From assembly GCA_035548055.1 (NCBI GenBank), contig DASZTL010000109.1, positions 1-33,943 of the forward strand: a DNA stretch of 33,943 nucleotides, read 5' to 3'. A model generated the notes under the pieces. It ran no database searches. It was not told where the DNA came from and saw only the letters and a list, made by a program, of their open reading frames with translations. Source of the stretch: DASZTV01 sp035548055. GTDB lineage: Bacteria > Actinomycetota > Actinomycetes > JAFAQI01. Both the position numbers and the translations under genes were made by a program. Position 1 is the stretch's first letter; each line of letters starts with the position of its first letter. Of the stretch, positions 15,207 through 23,333 are shown piece by piece.

Positions 15207-16130
15207 TTAGAGCTCACTTCCTGTCCCGGCGAGCGCCTCTGCGCCACCGACGATCTCCATGATTTCCTGCGTGATCTCGGCCTGGCGGGCCGCGTTGGCG
15301 TCCCGTGTCAGCTTCTTGATGAGCTCGTCCGCGTTGTCCGTGGCGGACTTCATCGCGCGCCGGCGGGCAACCTGCTCGCTGGCCGCGGCGTCGAGCATCG
15401 CGGCATAGATGCGTGCCGTGAGATAGCGCGGCAACAGCGCGTCGAGCACGCCGGCGCCCTCTGGCTCGAACTCCATGAGCCCGGACATGCCGGACGGCGC
15501 GCCGTCCTCCGGCTCGGGAACGTCGGCCGGGTCGAGCGGCAACAGCCGCACCGCTGTGACCTTCTGGCTGGCCATCGACTCGAACCGGGTGTAGGCGAGG
15601 TGGATCTCGTCCACGCCGCCATCGGACGAGCCCTTGACGAACTGCTCGAGCAGGTCGTCAGCCACCGCCTTCGCGTCGTCGTACGAGGGCTGCTCGGAGA
15701 ACCCACTCCAGGAGTGCGTGACGTCGCGACCGCGGAAGCGGTAGTAGCCGACCGCCTTGCGACCGACGAGGAACGGCATGACGGTCGACATGCCTTGCTC
15801 CCGCAGCTTGGCGGTGGTTTGCTCGCCGGCGCGAAGGACGTTTGCGCTGTACCCGCCGGCCAGCCCGCGGTCGCTCGTGATCACCAGCAGCGCCGCCGCG
15901 GCAACGGTCTCCCGCGGCGTCGTCAACGGATGGTCATCGGCGACCACGCCGGGCGCGGTCACGGTGCGCACGACGTCGGTGATCGCCTCCGTATACGGAC
16001 GCGAGGCCGCGATCCGCTGCTGGGCCTTGACGATGCGAGACGCGGCGATGAGTTCCATGGCGCGCGTGATCTTCTTCGTCGACTGCACCGACTTGATGCG
16101 TCGACGAGCCTCGCGGAGCTGAGCACCCAT
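15207..16130 (-). CDS. atpG: ATP synthase gamma subunit, 307 aa
   Basis: This is the rotor shaft of F1. The N-terminal helix reads LREARRRIKSVQSTKKITRAM and the C-terminal helix ends in the LTRDANAARQAEITQEIMEI segment; both are family signatures. The central Rossmann-like domain includes ITSDRGLAGGYSANV. ATG at 16130 is taken because the family motif starts there; the open frame upstream lies inside atpA. It starts 4 nt after the atpA stop and ends one base before atpD. Confidence 0.96.
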   Translation of the reverse strand: MGAQLREARRRIKSVQSTKKITRAMELIAASRIVKAQQRIAASRPYTEAITDVVRTVTAPGVVADDHPLTTPRETVAAAALLVITSDRGLAGGYSANVLRAGEQTTAKLREQGMSTVMPFLVGRKAVGYYRFRGRDVTHSWSGFSEQPSYDDAKAVADDLLEQFVKGSSDGGVDEIHLAYTRFESMASQKVTAVRLLPLDPADVPEPEDGAPSGMSGLMEFEPEGAGVLDALLPRYLTARIYAAMLDAAASEQVARRRAMKSATDNADELIKKLTRDANAARQAEITQEIMEIVGGAEALAGTGSEL

Positions 16131-16134
16131 TCCG

Positions 16135-17691
16135 CTACTTGCTCTCGGCCGTGGTCTCGAAGGTCTTCTTGAACTCCTCGATGGCGTTCTGCAACTGGTC
16201 CACGATGTCGCCCTCGATCTTCGTGTCGGCGATGATCGCGTCGTAGATCCCCTTGTGCTGGCGACCGACGAAGTCGAGGAACTCCCGCTCGAAGCGTGAG
16301 ATGTCGGCCACCGGAACGTCGTCGAGAGCCCCGGAGGTGCCGGCCCAGATCGACACGACCTGGCGCTCCACGGAGTACGGCGTGTACTGCGGCTGCTTGA
16401 GCAGCTCCACCAGCCGCGCACCGCGCTCGAGCTGCGCCTTCGAGGCCTTGTCCAGGTCGGAGCCGAAGGCCGAGAACGCCTCGAGCTCGCGGTACTGCGC
16501 AAGGTCCAGACGCAGCCGGCCGGCGACGCTCTTCATCGCCTTGGTCTGCGCGTTGCCGCCGACCCGGGAGACGGAGACGCCGACGTTGATCGCCGGACGG
16601 ACGCCGGAGTTGAACAGGTCGGTCTCGAGGAAGATCTGGCCGTCGGTGATCGAGATGACATTGGTCGGGATGTACGCCGAGACGTCGTTGCCCTTGGTCT
16701 CGATGATCGGCAGGCCGGTCAGCGAGCCGCCGCCGAGGTCGTCGGACAGCTTCGCGCAGCGCTCGAGGAGCCGCGAGTGCAGGTAGAAGACGTCACCCGG
16801 GTACGCCTCGCGACCGGCGGGACGGCGAAGCAGCAGCGAGATGTTGCGGTAGGCGTCGGCCTGCTTGGACAAGTCATCGAACACGATCAGCGCGTGCTCG
16901 CCGTTGTACATCCAGTGCTGTGCGATCGCCGAGCCGGCGTACGGCGCGATGTACTTGAAGGCGGCCGGGAACGAGGCGGGTGCAGCGACGATGGTCGTGT
17001 ACTCCATCGCGCCGGCCTCTTCCAGCGAAGCGTGCACCTGCGCGACGGTCGAGCCCTTCTGGCCGATCGCGACGTAGACGCACTTGACCTGCTTCTTCTT
17101 GTCGCCGGACTTCCAGTTGTCGCGCTGGTTGATGATGGCGTCGAGCGCTACCGCGGTCTTGCCGGTCTGCCGGTCGCCGATGATCAGCTGGCGCTGACCC
17201 CGCCCGATCGCGGTCATCGCGTCAATCGCCTTGACGCCGGTCTGCAACGGCTCCTTCACCGGCTGACGAGCCATGACGTTCGGGGCCTGCAGCTCGAGCT
17301 CACGCCGCTCCGTCGAGGCGATCTCGCCCTTGCCGTCGAGCGGGCGGCCCAGCGGGTCGACCATTCGGCCGAGGAAGCCGTCGCCGACCGGGATCGACAG
17401 GACGTTGCCCGTGCGGCGAACCTGCTGACCCTCCTCGATGCCCTGCGACTCGCCGAGGATGACGCAGCCGATCTCGCGGACGTCGAGGTTGAGCGCGATG
17501 CCCAGGAGGCCGCCCTCGAACTCGAGAAGCTCGTTGGTCATCGCGGAGTAGAGGCCCTCGACTCGCGCGATGCCGTCACCGGTGTCCGTCACGATCCCGA
17601 CCTCGTCGCGCGAGGCCTTGGGGTCGTAGGAGGCGACGAGACCCTCCAGGGCCTCGCGAATCTCCTCCGGGCGGATGCTCAGCTCGGTCAC
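16135..17691 (-). CDS. atpA: ATP synthase alpha subunit, 518 aa
   Basis: This is the non-catalytic nucleotide-binding subunit of F1. The Walker A motif GDRQTGKT lies at 172-179, and the Walker B region ALIVFDDLSKQA and the conserved LLRRPAGREAYPGDVFYLHS follow. The arginine-finger region reads ISVSRVGGNAQ or similar (VSVSRVGGNAQ). Length is normal. GTG at 17691 has AAGGAG 6 nt upstream. It starts 19 nt after atpH and is 4 nt ahead of atpG. Confidence 0.97.
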   Translation of the reverse strand: MTELSIRPEEIREALEGLVASYDPKASRDEVGIVTDTGDGIARVEGLYSAMTNELLEFEGGLLGIALNLDVREIGCVILGESQGIEEGQQVRRTGNVLSIPVGDGFLGRMVDPLGRPLDGKGEIASTERRELELQAPNVMARQPVKEPLQTGVKAIDAMTAIGRGQRQLIIGDRQTGKTAVALDAIINQRDNWKSGDKKKQVKCVYVAIGQKGSTVAQVHASLEEAGAMEYTTIVAAPASFPAAFKYIAPYAGSAIAQHWMYNGEHALIVFDDLSKQADAYRNISLLLRRPAGREAYPGDVFYLHSRLLERCAKLSDDLGGGSLTGLPIIETKGNDVSAYIPTNVISITDGQIFLETDLFNSGVRPAINVGVSVSRVGGNAQTKAMKSVAGRLRLDLAQYRELEAFSAFGSDLDKASKAQLERGARLVELLKQPQYTPYSVERQVVSIWAGTSGALDDVPVADISRFEREFLDFVGRQHKGIYDAIIADTKIEGDIVDQLQNAIEEFKKTFETTAESK

Positions 17692-17710
17692 TACGTGCTC
17701 CTTGTGTCGA

Positions 17711-18538
17711 TCAGGCGCGGGTCGGGCGGGCGCCCGATCGGCCGGTAAGCGTGCGGCGGGCTTCTTGAAGCTGACGGGCGACGCTGGCGTCGATGAGCTC
17801 GTCGCCGACCCGGACGGTCAAGCCGCCGATCAGCGAAGCATCCACGACGACCTGCAGCCTCAGCTCGTGCCCGAAGGTGCGGCTCAGCGCGGCGGCGAGG
17901 CCGCTCTGCTCCGCTTCTGACAGCTCGGTTGCGCTCGTGACGTGCGCGACGAGCCGATCGCGTCGCTGCGCGGCGAGACCGGACAGGTCCTGCAACGCAC
18001 GCTCGATCGTGCGGCCGCGCGGTTCCAACACCACGCGCTCGATCAGCTTGTACGTCACGCCATTCACCTTGCCGTCGAGCAGCGTGTGCAGCAGCTGACG
18101 CTTGGCGTCGGCCGGAAGCTCGCGGTGGGTCAACGCGGCCCGCAACGGCGGATCGCCTTCGACGATCCGGCTGAACCGGAACAGCTCGTCCTCGACCGCG
18201 TCGAGATCGCCGGCGGTTTGCGCCGTGATGAGCGCGGCGTCGACGGCGATCTCCTCGAGGGCGTCGACGAGGTCGCGCGACTGCGACCACCGGGAGCTCA
18301 CCGCTTCGCGCATGATGTCGAGCGAGGCAGCATCGATCCGGGTCGCCAGCAGCTGGTCGACGACGTGCACCTTCGCGACGGTGCTCGCCGCCGGGTCGGA
18401 CAGTGCGCGGCGCAACGAGGCGCGACTACCCAACGTCGAGACCACGGCGAACAGCTCGTCCGACAACCGGGTCAGATCACCCGCTGTCGGCAGCTTCTCG
18501 CGCAGCCCCCTCAGGGAGTCGCGGCTCGCACCTTGCAT
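17711..18538 (-). CDS. atpH: ATP synthase delta subunit, 275 aa
   Basis: This peripheral-stalk subunit joins the b dimer to the top of F1. At 275 aa it is longer than the roughly 180-aa E. coli form, as is usual in Streptomyces-type actinobacteria, and it is separate from b, unlike the mycobacterial b-delta fusion. The delta signature lies at the C-terminus: LSRTFGHELRLQVVVDASLI followed by GGLTVRVGDELIDASV. The long N-terminal helical part (LREKLPTAGDLTRLSDELF) is the actinobacterial extension. It starts 17 nt after atpF. Confidence 0.94.
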   Translation of the reverse strand: MQGASRDSLRGLREKLPTAGDLTRLSDELFAVVSTLGSRASLRRALSDPAASTVAKVHVVDQLLATRIDAASLDIMREAVSSRWSQSRDLVDALEEIAVDAALITAQTAGDLDAVEDELFRFSRIVEGDPPLRAALTHRELPADAKRQLLHTLLDGKVNGVTYKLIERVVLEPRGRTIERALQDLSGLAAQRRDRLVAHVTSATELSEAEQSGLAAALSRTFGHELRLQVVVDASLIGGLTVRVGDELIDASVARQLQEARRTLTGRSGARPTRA

Positions 18539-18555
18539 CTGCTCTTCGCCCCGCC

Positions 18556-19116
18556 TTAGTTCCGCGCTGCGGTGTCGGCGCCGACACCGGCGATGAAGTC
18601 CTCGACGAGCTTGCGCTGACGCGCGTCCTCGCGCAGCGAGTCGTGGACGACCCGCTCGGCGAGCGTGGTCGCAAGCTCACCGATCTCGGCACGCAGCGCG
18701 AGGATCGTCTGCTGCCGCTCGGCGGCGATGCGCTCCTCGGCGTTGGCGAGCATCTCGTCGACCCGCGTCTGCGCCTCGGTCCGCGCCTCCTCGACGATCT
18801 GGGCACGTTCTGCCTGCGCCTGCTCGCGCAGACGCGTCGCCTCGCGCTTGGTCTCGACCAGCGCATCGGCGTACTCCTGCTCGGCCTTCTCCAACCGCGC
18901 CTTGGTGGCTTCCGCCTCGTCGAACTGCTTCTTGATCGCCTCAGCCCGAGCGTCGATTGCCGTGGTGACGCGAGGGACGATCCACTTGCCGAGGACGTAG
19001 AGGACGACGAGGAAGCAGAGCAGCTCGAAAAAGAACGTCCCGTTGGGGATGAGGAAGTTGTTCGTCTTCGCCTCTTCGGCGAGATGAACCGCGGCGGTTG
19101 GCACAGCCAAGCTCAC
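18556..19116 (-). CDS. atpF: ATP synthase b subunit, 186 aa
   Basis: This is the membrane-anchored peripheral stalk. One membrane helix (FFFELLCFLVVLYVLGKWIV, about 28-47) is followed by a long, highly charged coiled-coil helix rich in Glu, Ala, Arg and Gln through to the C-terminus. GTG at 19116 overlaps the TGA stop of atpE in GTGA, a sign of translational coupling. No delta fusion is present. Confidence 0.95.
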   Translation of the reverse strand: MSLAVPTAAVHLAEEAKTNNFLIPNGTFFFELLCFLVVLYVLGKWIVPRVTTAIDARAEAIKKQFDEAEATKARLEKAEQEYADALVETKREATRLREQAQAERAQIVEEARTEAQTRVDEMLANAEERIAAERQQTILALRAEIGELATTLAERVVHDSLREDARQRKLVEDFIAGVGADTAARN

Positions 19117-19376
19117 TTGCCGAGGACGAAGACGAACAGCGCGGCGAAGGCGAGGTTGATGAAGTACGCCGCCTCGACCAGGCCAACGGTCAGGAAGAAC
19201 TGGCCGGTGAGCTGGCCCTGCGCCTCGGGCTGCCGGGCGATGCCGCTGATCAGCGCGTTACCGGCAATACCGTCACCGATACCGGCACCGATTGCGCCGC
19301 CGCCAAGAGCGAGGCCGCCGCCGATAAGACCACCAGCGGTCTTGATCGCGCTCTCATAGTTGGTTGGGTCGGCCAC
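19113..19376 (-). CDS. atpE: ATP synthase c subunit (proteolipid), 87 aa
   Basis: This hairpin membrane protein forms the rotor ring. Helix 1 carries the glycine-rich GGGAIGAGIGDGIAGN, the polar loop is ARQPEAQGQL, and helix 2 reads TVGLVEAAYFINLAFAALF with the ion-carrying Glu68. The positions matching M. tuberculosis Asp28, Leu59, Glu61, Ala63 and Ile66, known sites of bedaquiline resistance changes, are Asp35, Leu66, Glu68, Ala70 and Ile73, all identical. GTG at 19376 has a strong AAGGAGAG upstream. An open reading further upstream lacks family similarity. Confidence 0.96.
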   Translation of the reverse strand: MADPTNYESAIKTAGGLIGGGLALGGGAIGAGIGDGIAGNALISGIARQPEAQGQLTGQFFLTVGLVEAAYFINLAFAALFVFVLGK

Positions 19377-19419
19377 TGTTATTTCTCTCCTTGGGTGGGA
19401 CGCCTCGTCGCCGAGCGCG

Positions 19420-20169
19420 TCAGTGCTCCTCGGCCAGTGCGAAGCCGAAGTAGAGGATGGTGAGGAACGAGAAGATGAACGCCTGAATTGACAGGATGAG
19501 CCCGGCGTCAAAGATCCGCCAAACGACGTCGGCCGGCCCGAACAGCCAGAACCACTGCCATGGCAGCAACGCGATCACCGCAAGCATGATCCCGCCGGCG
19601 AGCACATTGCCGAAGAGCCGGAGCGCAAGCGCAAGTGGGTTGGCGATCTGGTCGATGACGATTGCAATGAACGCACCCACGCCCTTGGGCTTCGCCGTCA
19701 GCATCGACGTGACGTATCGAACGCGCTTGCGCTTGAATCCGACGTACGTGTAGCCGATCACCACGACGACCATGAGGGCGAACGTGAGGTTTGTATCGGC
19801 GGTCGGCGGTCCGAGTCGTTCCGGGTGGTGACCCGACGGGATCCACTCGAACCAGTTGCAGAACAGGATGAAGAAGAACAGCGCAAAGCCCAGTGGCACG
19901 AGCCACGGCGGAACGTCATGACCAACTGCGCCGGTGACATATGTCCGAACCTGCGTGACGACGGTCTCAACCGCGATCTGCGCGCGGCCGGGCACCCCAC
20001 TAGTTGCCTTACGGGCGACCCACCAGAGAAAGAGGACCGTCACAACCGCGGCGATCGCGGTCGTATACATCGTGTCGACGTTGAACGTCATCCCGAGAAA
20101 CTTGAACTGGGGGTGCTCTCCGACCTCGATGCTTGCTGCGAGCACTCGGCCCGCGACCGGATGGATCAC
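19420..20169 (-). CDS. atpB: ATP synthase a subunit, 249 aa
   Basis: This is the stator channel of Fo with five or six membrane helices. The essential Arg184 lies in LALRLFGNVLAGG, the NPLA helix precedes it, and the C-terminal helices include FIFSFLTILYF. GTG at 20169 overlaps the stop of the upstream atpI-like gene in GTGA. A much longer open frame upstream is in the shadow of that gene. A 43-nt gap separates it from atpE. Confidence 0.95.
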   Translation of the reverse strand: MIHPVAGRVLAASIEVGEHPQFKFLGMTFNVDTMYTTAIAAVVTVLFLWWVARKATSGVPGRAQIAVETVVTQVRTYVTGAVGHDVPPWLVPLGFALFFFILFCNWFEWIPSGHHPERLGPPTADTNLTFALMVVVVIGYTYVGFKRKRVRYVTSMLTAKPKGVGAFIAIVIDQIANPLALALRLFGNVLAGGIMLAVIALLPWQWFWLFGPADVVWRIFDAGLILSIQAFIFSFLTILYFGFALAEEH

Positions 20170-20558
20170 TGGGCCACCACCCGGCGAAGCGGGCCGACGA
20201 GCAGCGTCATCAGCACAATCTGGAACGCAACCAGGCCGACGAAGATCCCCCAGCCGTTGCTGCGGTAGAGCGCGGCGATCAGAAAGGCGAAGAGCGAGAT
20301 CAGCCCGAGCCGCGCCAGGGAGGTCTTCATGACCGCCGTCCGCGGGTTCGGTGCGCTCGGATTGAGAGCCTGCGTGTCGTTCCACAGCTTGCGAGCGTTG
20401 TAGCCGCCCATAGCGAGACCGAAGCAGACAAACGGGCCAATCGCCGGACGCCCGACCGCGAGCCCAGCAGCCACGGCGACGGCGCCGAACGCCGCCGCGG
20501 TGATCAGCGCATTCCGATACCCGCGCGCGACGGCGCTCCATTGAGCGTCGAGGGCCAC
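20166..20558 (-). CDS. atpI: AtpI-like ATP synthase operon membrane protein, 130 aa
   Basis: This small membrane protein has four hydrophobic segments (about 18-36, 40-52, 82-98 and 102-120). It has the GxxxGGYNARKLW element after helix 2 seen in ATP synthase I-type proteins. In other bacteria AtpI helps c-ring assembly. Its identity rests on position directly before atpB, topology and size. The stop overlaps the atpB start by 4 nt. Confidence 0.75.
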   Translation of the reverse strand: MALDAQWSAVARGYRNALITAAAFGAVAVAAGLAVGRPAIGPFVCFGLAMGGYNARKLWNDTQALNPSAPNPRTAVMKTSLARLGLISLFAFLIAALYRSNGWGIFVGLVAFQIVLMTLLVGPLRRVVAQ

Positions 20559-20568
20559 CGTCTTCCTC

Positions 20569-20859
20569 TCACTGTTCGTCGGATCGGACTTCTTCGTCAG
20601 GTCTGGCGGATTGAGTTGTGATTGAGGTTGCTGGGGTATGAACGGCGCTGGATCGGGTATACGGCCGGATCACCTGATAGGCGCTGGCTGCGCCACCCAA
20701 GATACCAACCGCCAAGCCGAGCAGTGCGAGCAGGGGTGAGGTCGCCCACTCGTGGTCTCCGAGCACCCCCAGAAACACTCCGAGACCGACACAGACGCCG
20801 AACGTAGTCCCGACGCCGAGCAACCTGGTGAGGCTGATCGTCGGGGGTCTGTCCGCCAC
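20569..20859 (-). CDS. AtpZ/AtpI-type small membrane protein, 96 aa
   Basis: Two hydrophobic glycine-rich helices (GVGTTFGVCVGLGVFLGVLG and LLALLGLAVGILGGAASAY) are separated by a short DHEWATSP loop, and a polar acidic tail follows. This is the layout of the putative F1F0-ATPase subunit (AtpZ) family found ahead of atpI in many bacteria. GTG at 20859 is chosen because the frame further upstream lies within wecA. The start has no clear ribosome-binding site, and the gap to wecA is 7 nt, so coupling is likely. Confidence 0.7.
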   Translation of the reverse strand: MADRPPTISLTRLLGVGTTFGVCVGLGVFLGVLGDHEWATSPLLALLGLAVGILGGAASAYQVIRPYTRSSAVHTPATSITTQSARPDEEVRSDEQ

Positions 20860-20866
20860 CTCTACG

Positions 20867-21979
20867 TTAGCCGCGAGGGCCGCGGTGGACGAACCGCAGC
20901 CTCGGCACGTTCGTCGCCACGAGCAGCGTCGCGACCGCCGCAAGGACGACTGCCGTCACCACGAGCGGGCGGCCATGCGACAACCCGAGCGCCACGGTCC
21001 CGCCCGCGATCAGGCCCGACCACGTGTACATGATCAGCACCGCGCGCGCGTGGGAGTGCCCGAGCGTGAGCAAGCGGTGGTGCAGGTGTTGCTTGTCCGG
21101 GGCCCACGGTGCCTGACCGGCCCGACTGCGTCGCACGATCGCCAAGACCAGATCACCGAACGGGATCGCCAGCAAGGCCAATGGGAGCAGCAGCGGCAAG
21201 AGGGTCGGCACCAGCCCGTAGTAGCCGAGCGCGTTGGGATCCAGCTGTCCCGTGAGGCTCACCGTAGCCGCAGAGAACACCAGCCCCAGCAGCATCGAGC
21301 CCGAGTCGCCCATGAAGATCTTGGCCGGGTTGAAGTTGTGCGGCAAGAATCCGATGCAGGCGCCCGCCAGCACCGCCGCGAGCAACGTCGGCGCCGTGGC
21401 CCGGTCGAAGTGATGGACCACGGACAGCTCGTAGGAGTAGGCGAAGAACGACAGCGACGAGATCGCGACCACGCCGGCCGCGAGTCCGTCCAGCCCGTCG
21501 ATGAAGTTGATCGCGTTGATGGTGACCACCACGAACAACACGGTCAGCGGCACGCCGAGATCCGAATCGAGGGACAGCGCACCACCGCCGGGTAGCGGCA
21601 CGTACAGCAGCTGCACGCCCTGCAGCACCATCACGCCGGCGGCCACGATCTGACCGGCGAGCTTCGTGAGTGCGTCGAGCCCCCAACGGTCGTCGGCCGC
21701 CCCGAGCAGCACGAGGACGCCGCCGCCGTACAGCACGCCTTGGGCGTCGCTGGAGTCGAAGACCCGTTGCAGGGTCGGCAAGCGGCTGGCGACGAGCAGA
21801 CCGGCGCAGATGCCGGCGAACATGGCGACGCCACCCATTCGTGGCGTCGGAATCGTGTGGACGTCCCGGTCCCGGACCTCGGTCAGGACGTGCCACCGAA
21901 CGGCGAGACGCAGGACGAAGGGCGTGAGGAGATAGGTGACCGCGGCGACCAAGACACCGGTGAGCACGTACTCGCGCAC
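20867..21979 (-). CDS. wecA: Polyprenyl-phosphate N-acetylhexosamine-1-phosphate transferase (WecA/MraY family), 370 aa
   Basis: This multi-pass membrane enzyme loads a sugar-1-phosphate, probably GlcNAc-1-P, onto decaprenyl or undecaprenyl phosphate and so starts cell-wall polymer synthesis. About 10-11 helices are seen. Catalytic loops are AADDRWGLDAL, NAINFIDGLDGLAAG, FNPAKIFMGDSGSMLLG and the cytoplasmic DKQHLHHRLL. GTG at 21979 matches the usual actinobacterial start M-REY-L. The longer TTG start at 21991 sits directly on the GGAGGAGG Shine-Dalgarno sequence and is less likely. The gene stands ahead of the atp cluster, as in other Actinobacteria. Confidence 0.9.
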   Translation of the reverse strand: MREYVLTGVLVAAVTYLLTPFVLRLAVRWHVLTEVRDRDVHTIPTPRMGGVAMFAGICAGLLVASRLPTLQRVFDSSDAQGVLYGGGVLVLLGAADDRWGLDALTKLAGQIVAAGVMVLQGVQLLYVPLPGGGALSLDSDLGVPLTVLFVVVTINAINFIDGLDGLAAGVVAISSLSFFAYSYELSVVHHFDRATAPTLLAAVLAGACIGFLPHNFNPAKIFMGDSGSMLLGLVFSAATVSLTGQLDPNALGYYGLVPTLLPLLLPLALLAIPFGDLVLAIVRRSRAGQAPWAPDKQHLHHRLLTLGHSHARAVLIMYTWSGLIAGGTVALGLSHGRPLVVTAVVLAAVATLLVATNVPRLRFVHRGPRG

Positions 21980-22044
21980 GGCGGGCGACAACCTCCTCCG
22001 ATGGATGCCTGCTCACTGTACGACGCACGAACAGCAGGACACCG

Positions 22045-22063
22045 AACGCCCGCACCGGGCGTT
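22045..22063 (-). terminator. Hairpin after the tyrosine-phosphatase gene (candidate terminator)
   Basis: AACGCCCG and CGGGCGTT pair perfectly over 8 bp with a 3-nt loop, 30 nt downstream of the phosphatase stop and before wecA. No T-tract follows on the minus strand, as is common in GC-rich Actinobacteria; on the plus strand TTT follows. It could separate the rho-prfA block from the wecA-atp block. Confidence 0.5.
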
Positions 22064-22092
22064 TCGCATCACCCGAAAACAGACGATTTGCG

Positions 22093-22680
22093 CTATCCGA
22101 CCAACAGCGAAAGCGGCACTGCGAGCGCCTCGTCAATCATTGCCGCGGCCCTTTCGTAGCCCGCCATCGGCCCACCGTATGGATCCGGGACGTCGTCGTC
22201 CGACGGGTCCTGTGGCGGCGCATATCCACGGCGACCGAACGCAGCGGCCGTCACCGCCCGGAAGCGCTCGACCGGGTCGGTGCTCAGCGTCGCGAGGTCG
22301 GCCGGTCGGATGTCGGACAGCAGCCGCGCGTACTCCCGCACGGTCACGGTGCGCGACGCCGCGCGAGGCACCATCTTGAGCACCGCGGACCGATGCTCGC
22401 GGGTCAGTCCGAGGACGAGATCGGCTGCGTCGACCGCGTCGACACCGAGCGCCTGCGCTGCGAAGCCGTCGTCGACTCCCCCGTAGCTGAGCAGCGTCTG
22501 CGCCGCCTCCGGCATCATGGGCTCTCCGACGAGCCCGAACGTCCCTGCGCTCGCCACCTCGATCCGCGCAGCGGCATCCCCGAGCTTGCTGTCGAGACGC
22601 GCGCGCAGCAGACGTTCGGCGAACGGTGAGCGGCAGATGTTTCCCGTGCAGACGAACAGCACGCGGTACACGTCAGCCAC
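22093..22680 (-). CDS. Low-molecular-weight protein-tyrosine phosphatase, 195 aa
   Basis: This cytoplasmic phosphatase acts on phosphotyrosine or phosphoarginine-type substrates. The P-loop CTGNICRS (Cys11 to Ser18) sits at the N-terminus and the general-acid Asp is in VPDPYGG (about residue 166). Both match the LMW-PTP fold at usual or slightly greater length. Position between tsaC and wecA fits other Actinobacteria, where it may regulate wall-polymer export. GTG at 22680 lies 2 nt after the tsaC stop. Confidence 0.9.
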   Translation of the reverse strand: MADVYRVLFVCTGNICRSPFAERLLRARLDSKLGDAAARIEVASAGTFGLVGEPMMPEAAQTLLSYGGVDDGFAAQALGVDAVDAADLVLGLTREHRSAVLKMVPRAASRTVTVREYARLLSDIRPADLATLSTDPVERFRAVTAAAFGRRGYAPPQDPSDDDVPDPYGGPMAGYERAAAMIDEALAVPLSLLVG

Positions 22681-22682
22681 CG

Positions 22683-23333
22683 CTACTCGCCCTCGACCTG
22701 AAGGTCGGGCACGACTTCGCGCAAGTCGCCCAGGTCCAGGACACCGGTGCGCAAGAGCCGAGGCCGCTCGCCCGTCACATCGATGATCGTCGACGCCACG
22801 GAACCGCCGCTTGAACCGCCGTCGAGATAGACCGACACAGCAGCGCCCAGCTGAAGCCGGGCCTCCATCGCCGTCGTCGCCGCGTCATGTCCGGTCCGGT
22901 TGGCGCTCGACACGGCCAGCGGTCCGGTCCGGCTGATCAGGTCTTGCGCGATCTGGTCGGCGGGCATCCGGACGGCCACCGTTCCACGGCTGTCGCCGAG
23001 ATCCCAGACCAGATGGGCGGTGTGGCGTACGACAAGCGTCAAGCCGCCCGGCCAGAACTTCTCGGAAAGGGCAGTCGCGGGCGCCGGCATCTGGTCGACG
23101 AGCGCGTCCAGCATCGCCGGCGAGGACACGAGCACCGGCACCGGCATGGAGCGGTCCCGACCCTTCGCGGTCAGCAACGCGTCGATCGCGGCGGGAAGGA
23201 ACGCGTCAGCACCGACCCCGTACACGGTGTCGGTGGGCAGTACGACGAGCTCACCGCTTCGAAGGGCGGCGGCGGCCTCCTCGATTCCGGTCTCGCGCTC
23301 GTCCGGCTTGGCGCAATCGAAGACTCTGCTCAT
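22683..23333 (-). CDS. tsaC: L-threonylcarbamoyladenylate synthase (TsaC/YwlC/Sua5 type), 216 aa
   Basis: This enzyme makes threonylcarbamoyl-AMP from Thr, bicarbonate and ATP for the t6A37 modification of ANN-decoding tRNAs. Family marks are VVLPTDTVYGVG, the KGRDRSMPVPVL nucleotide-binding element, FWPGGLTLV and SSANRTG. The short form lacks the Sua5 C-terminal domain. ATG at 23333 overlaps the prmC stop in ATGA, so coupling is likely; a GTG three codons earlier is possible. Confidence 0.93.
   Translation of the reverse strand: MSRVFDCAKPDERETGIEEAAAALRSGELVVLPTDTVYGVGADAFLPAAIDALLTAKGRDRSMPVPVLVSSPAMLDALVDQMPAPATALSEKFWPGGLTLVVRHTAHLVWDLGDSRGTVAVRMPADQIAQDLISRTGPLAVSSANRTGHDAATTAMEARLQLGAAVSVYLDGGSSGGSVASTIIDVTGERPRLLRTGVLDLGDLREVVPDLQVEGE

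Noticed and set aside
13628..15262. 544-codon open frame on the plus strand
   Set aside because: It is antisense to atpD, which is unmistakable, and has no recognisable protein pattern.
16131..16502. N-terminal extension of the gamma-subunit frame
   Set aside because: It lies inside atpA in another frame, and the gamma family signature starts at 16130.
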